DNA from: Actinomycetota bacterium
GTDB taxonomy: Bacteria > Actinomycetota > Coriobacteriia > Anaerosomatales > Anaerosomataceae
Length of the DNA stretch: 8,009 bases
Assembly (NCBI GenBank): GCA_011372845.1
Contig: DSAI01000165.1
Span: 1 to 8,009, forward strand
Reading direction: 5' to 3'
In this document: in pieces, positions 5,030 to 8,009 of the stretch
How the letters are laid out: each line of letters opens with the position of its first letter
How positions within the stretch are numbered: position 1 is the first letter of the stretch
Position numbers and translations under genes: made by a program
Notes under the pieces: generated by a model
Database searches by the model: none
The model's input: the letters and a program-made list of their open reading frames with translations, nothing else
Told to the model about the DNA's origin: nothing

Positions 5030-7614
5030 TGCCACGCGGTGTCCATGCGTGTACGCGGCCCTCGATCCCTCCGATCGTGTGGTTCGCCGCGGCGGTATGG
5101 GTGGGGTGCTGCGTTGGGGAGCACTGCATGTGGCGCGTCCTCACGCGGGGGTCGCTGGTCGCCGTTGCGGTGGCTGCAGCCGCTGCCGGCGGGATCGCTG
5201 GCGCTCTGGCGCTGGCACGTCCGGCAGCCCGCGCGGCCCTGGCACTCGTCGCTGCCGGATTCCTCGCCGGCGCGATCGTGTCCGCGGCTCAGGGATACGG
5301 GTGGTGTCATCAGACACGCCTCGTACGCGACTGCGGCGCGCGTGAGTGGGTGGGCCAGGTGGAGGCCGACCCGATGCCCGGTGCCTACGGCGCCACGCTG
5401 CGGGTCAGGCTGGTCGGCGGTCCGCTCGATGGGGCACGTGTCCGCGTGTACTGGCCGCAGGACGCCGAGGTTCCCGACCTTGGCCGCACGGTGCGCTTCT
5501 CGGCGGTGCTCGATCCGCTGCCGTTGGCCGAGGAGTGGGCGCGGCGCGTGGCCCGAACCGGCGCGTGCGCCACCGGCAGCGCGTGGAGGGCGGAGGTGGG
5601 CGACTGGCGGCCGGGAGTGACAGGGCCGCTCTTCGCGTGGCGGGCGCGCGTGCTCGCACGGATGCACGGGATACCCGGCGTGGGTGGCGACCTGCTCGAG
5701 GGCATCGTCCTGGGTGACCGGCGACGTCTCTACGGGACAGAGGCGGACGAGGAGTTCCGCGTGCTCGGCCTTACGCACCTGGTGGCGGTCTCCGGCTCCC
5801 ACCTCGCCCTCGCGTGCGGCGCCGTGGCGTTAGCGGGCAGCGCGCTGCACGTTCGCCGGAGGATCCTCGTGTTCCTCACCGTGGCGGCCGGCGCCGCCTA
5901 CGCGGTGGTCACAGGGATGGCGTACTCGGCCCTGCGGTCTCTGATGATGCTGGGAGTGGGCGGTGCCGCGCAGCTGGCCGGACGCCGCACCGACGGGATG
6001 GCGTCTCTCGCAGTGGCGGTGGTGTGCGTCTTGGCCCTCGAGCCATGGTCGGTATACGACGTGGGGTTCCAGCTATCGGTGCTCGCCGTGGGAAGTCTGT
6101 TCATGTTCGGGTCTCTGGCCACCGAGTGGGCCGCTGCCGGTGCGCCGATGATGCTGCGTCCCGCGATGTCCGCGCTCGCGCTGACCCTGGTGGCACAGGT
6201 GGTGACCGTTCCGGTGATCGCGTCGTGCTTCGGCATGGTCTCGCTGATGGCGCCGCTGGCTAACGGCTACGCCGGCCCGCTGATCTCAGTCGCCCTATGG
6301 CTGGGTCTCGGCGCATCAGTGGCGCTTGAGATCGTGCCCGGTCCAGCCATGCTGCTCATGAGGCTTTCCTCCGGGCTGCTGTCGTTCACCGCCTGGGTCT
6401 CGAGCCGTCTGGCCGATGTTCCGGGTGCGGCTATCGTACTCGGCGGAGGGCCGCTGGTGGTCGTGGGTCCGGCACTCGGCGCGGCGCTGGTCTGGCTGTG
6501 GTGGCCGCACCCGCGGAGCCCGCGTCAGGGGCGCCTGTTCGTCACGGGTGCTCTGGCCTGTTCGGTCGCGCTCGCCGTGGGTCCCCCGGTCCCGCGCGAC
6601 ATGTCGATCACCGTGCTCGACGTGGGGCAGGGCGACGCGATCCTGGTGCGTGATGGCGGACGGACCATGCTCGTGGACACGGGTCCGGATGAGACGGCGC
6701 TAAGAGCCGCGCTGGCGCGGGAGGGCGTGCGTGCGATCGACGTGCTGGTGCTCACTCACGCGCATGACGATCACACGGGAGGGGTGGGCGGTTTGCGTGG
6801 CGTGGTGGACATGGGGTGGACCGCTGCTCCGGGGATCGCGGTGGAGGGTTTCACGGTGCCGGGGAGTGCCGTCGCCCGGGTGGTAGGGCCTGAGACGGTG
6901 AGGGGCGTGTCGGCGGGTGACTCGTGGAGGCTCGGCACAACGACGGTGAAGGTGGTATGGCCACCCCGGGACGTGACAGAGGAGCTGAGCACCAACGACA
7001 CGAGCATCGTGCTCAAGCTGCAACGTGGCGCCTTCGATGCGCTGCTGACCGGTGATGCCGAGCACACTGCGCTTGCGGGAATCGCGGCAGCGGGCGACCT
7101 CCAACGTGTCGAGCTCCTCAAGGTGCCCCACCACGGCAGCGACAACGGGCTCACACAGGAGGCGCTCGATCTGCTCCGGCCACACGATGCGGTGATCAGC
7201 GTGGGTGAGGGAAACGACTTCGGGCATCCGTGCGTTTCCGTTCTCGAGATGCTCCATGGTGCGGGGTGCGTGGTGTGGCGCACGGACCGCCAGGGCGACG
7301 TCGTCGTGGAAGTCGGGACGAACGGCTACCGGGTGAGGTCGCAGCGTCGTGGAAGCCGCACCGCCCTTCGTGCGAGAATGGGCATCTCGCGAGGGGGGCA
7401 TGCTGTACCCGTCGCTCATACGTCGGCACCACACGCGGAGGCGCTGAATGGTCGTGAAGGGGCTCGAGGACCTCAAGCCGGTCTACCTGATATACGGAGA
7501 AGAGGACCTGCTGCTCGAGCGCGCCCTCCGCCGTCTCCGTGGGCGCATAGCCGAGGTCGCCGATCTCGAGTTCAACTTCGAGGCGTTCCAGGGCGAGAAC
7601 GCGGATGCGGGTGA
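5029..7614 (+). CDS. comEC: ComEC/Rec2 DNA internalization channel protein
   Basis: Polytopic inner-membrane protein that carries single-stranded DNA into the cytoplasm during transformation. Domains in order: N-terminal hydrophobic helices and a DUF4131-like soluble region (about residues 1-200), then the competence domain with GLTHLVAVSGSHLAL (from 247) and VYDVGFQLSVLAVGSL, with multiple membrane helices up to about 520. A C-terminal metallo-beta-lactamase-like domain follows, with LDVGQGDA (530-537), THAHDDH (576-582), GDAEH (675-679) and HHGSD (701-705). Metal ligands look intact, so the domain may be an active nuclease. ATG 5029 overlaps the comEA stop; AGGTGA (5013-5018) can serve as its ribosome site. 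Homology should end near residue 774 (base ~7350, after GYRVRSQRR). The remaining ~87 codons are unlike the rest, with AGA, CGA, GTA and AAT codons, and run 167 bp into holA. The tail is probably a read-through after stop loss. Confidence 0.95.
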   Translation: MPRGVHACTRPSIPPIVWFAAAVWVGCCVGEHCMWRVLTRGSLVAVAVAAAAAGGIAGALALARPAARAALALVAAGFLAGAIVSAAQGYGWCHQTRLVRDCGAREWVGQVEADPMPGAYGATLRVRLVGGPLDGARVRVYWPQDAEVPDLGRTVRFSAVLDPLPLAEEWARRVARTGACATGSAWRAEVGDWRPGVTGPLFAWRARVLARMHGIPGVGGDLLEGIVLGDRRRLYGTEADEEFRVLGLTHLVAVSGSHLALACGAVALAGSALHVRRRILVFLTVAAGAAYAVVTGMAYSALRSLMMLGVGGAAQLAGRRTDGMASLAVAVVCVLALEPWSVYDVGFQLSVLAVGSLFMFGSLATEWAAAGAPMMLRPAMSALALTLVAQVVTVPVIASCFGMVSLMAPLANGYAGPLISVALWLGLGASVALEIVPGPAMLLMRLSSGLLSFTAWVSSRLADVPGAAIVLGGGPLVVVGPALGAALVWLWWPHPRSPRQGRLFVTGALACSVALAVGPPVPRDMSITVLDVGQGDAILVRDGGRTMLVDTGPDETALRAALAREGVRAIDVLVLTHAHDDHTGGVGGLRGVVDMGWTAAPGIAVEGFTVPGSAVARVVGPETVRGVSAGDSWRLGTTTVKVVWPPRDVTEELSTNDTSIVLKLQRGAFDALLTGDAEHTALAGIAAAGDLQRVELLKVPHHGSDNGLTQEALDLLRPHDAVISVGEGNDFGHPCVSVLEMLHGAGCVVWRTDRQGDVVVEVGTNGYRVRSQRRGSRTALRARMGISRGGHAVPVAHTSAPHAEALNGREGARGPQAGLPDIRRRGPAARARPPPSPWAHSRGRRSRVQLRGVPGRERGCG
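7437..7441 (+). promoter_or_regulatory. holA ribosome binding site
   Basis: GGAGG lies 6 bases before ATG 7448, an ideal spacing. It shows that holA initiates independently even though the comEC frame passes through the same region. Confidence 0.8.
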
Positions 7615-8009
7615 CGTGGTTGCAGCGGCGAACACGCTGCCCTTCGCATCCGAGCGCCGGCTCGTGGTGGTGCATGGCGTCGACAGGATGAAGGCGGCGG
7701 ACCAGGCGGTCCTTGCCGGCTATGCTGCAGACCCCTCTCCAACGACGTGCCTTGTGCTCGTGGCAGGGAAGATGCGCAAGGACAGCAAGCTGCTGAAGGC
7801 CGTCGCCGCTCAAGGCGGGGCGGCCGAGTACAAGGCGCCCCGACGCAGCGAGTATCCAGCGTGGGTGATCGGGCTGTTCGAGGACAAGGGCCGGCGACTC
7901 GACCGCGACGGGGCCGAGGCGTTGGTGCGGTCGGTCGGTCGCGACCTGCGTCGCCTGGAGATCGAGGCGGACAAGATCATCGCCTATGCCGGCGAGCGGT
8001 CGGAGATCA
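7448..8009 (+). CDS. holA: DNA polymerase III delta subunit, 3' end missing
   Basis: The first 187 codons are visible; the gene continues past the window. The delta subunit is the wrench of the clamp loader: it opens the beta sliding clamp and loads it on primed DNA. The N-terminus LKPVYLIYGEEDLLLERAL is typical of HolA, which begins with a nucleotide-binding-like fold without ATPase activity. Further family-like segments are LPFASERRLVVVHGVDRM, the Lys/Arg-rich KMRKDSKLLKAVAA, and SVGRDLRRLEIEADKIIAYAG near the end, matching the helical second domain. The ATG is preceded by an in-frame TGA (7445-7447) and a strong ribosome site, so this start is firm. holA following comEC is a common arrangement in Gram-positive lineages. 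Confidence 0.93.
   Translation, partial: MVVKGLEDLKPVYLIYGEEDLLLERALRRLRGRIAEVADLEFNFEAFQGENADAGDVVAAANTLPFASERRLVVVHGVDRMKAADQAVLAGYAADPSPTTCLVLVAGKMRKDSKLLKAVAAQGGAAEYKAPRRSEYPAWVIGLFEDKGRRLDRDGAEALVRSVGRDLRRLEIEADKIIAYAGERSEI

Noticed and set aside
7372..7390. Small hairpin GCGAGA/TCTCGC in the comEC tail
   Set aside because: Only six pairs with a 7-base loop and no T-run; too weak to call a terminator in GC-rich sequence.

Overview
The window is GC-rich DNA whose genes all lie on the + strand. It looks like a chromosomal housekeeping segment of a high-GC, probably anaerobic bacterium. The leuS-comEA-comEC-holA order, the codon bias and the heterodisulfide-reductase-type iron-sulfur protein suggest an Actinomycetota relative, perhaps Coriobacteriia-like. 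That placement is inference from gene content and protein style, not from a database search.

Left part (1-1200): the 3' part of a (Fe-S)-binding protein carries a complete second cysteine-rich CCG domain. It is followed by a long, unusual Met/Pro/Leu-rich extension built on a four-residue period. The last ~45 codons of this frame run through a strong sigma70-type promoter and end inside a tRNA-Ala(GGC) gene, so the tRNA itself supplies the stop codon. A stable hairpin after the tRNA probably terminates its transcript.

Middle (1200-4340): a small lipoprotein of the chagasin-like cysteine-protease inhibitor family (I42) precedes leuS, which encodes a complete leucyl-tRNA synthetase. The leuS leader holds a perfect 22-bp palindrome overlapping a possible -10 box. 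Between leuS and comEA there is a 15-bp palindrome, then a hairpin whose 3' arm contains the comEA ribosome binding site.

Right part (4343-8009): comEA and comEC encode the DNA receptor and the inner-membrane DNA channel for natural transformation. They are joined by a TGATG overlap. Next comes the start of holA (DNA polymerase III delta subunit), cut by the window end. The comEC frame has no stop at its expected end and runs 167 bp into holA.

Apart from the 5'-truncated first gene and 3'-truncated holA, the genes appear intact. I saw no insertion sequence, CRISPR array or phage genes. The points most worth a second look are the tetrapeptide-periodic Met-rich extension, the two dyads around leuS, the hairpin over the comEA start, and the two genes that read through into their downstream neighbours.
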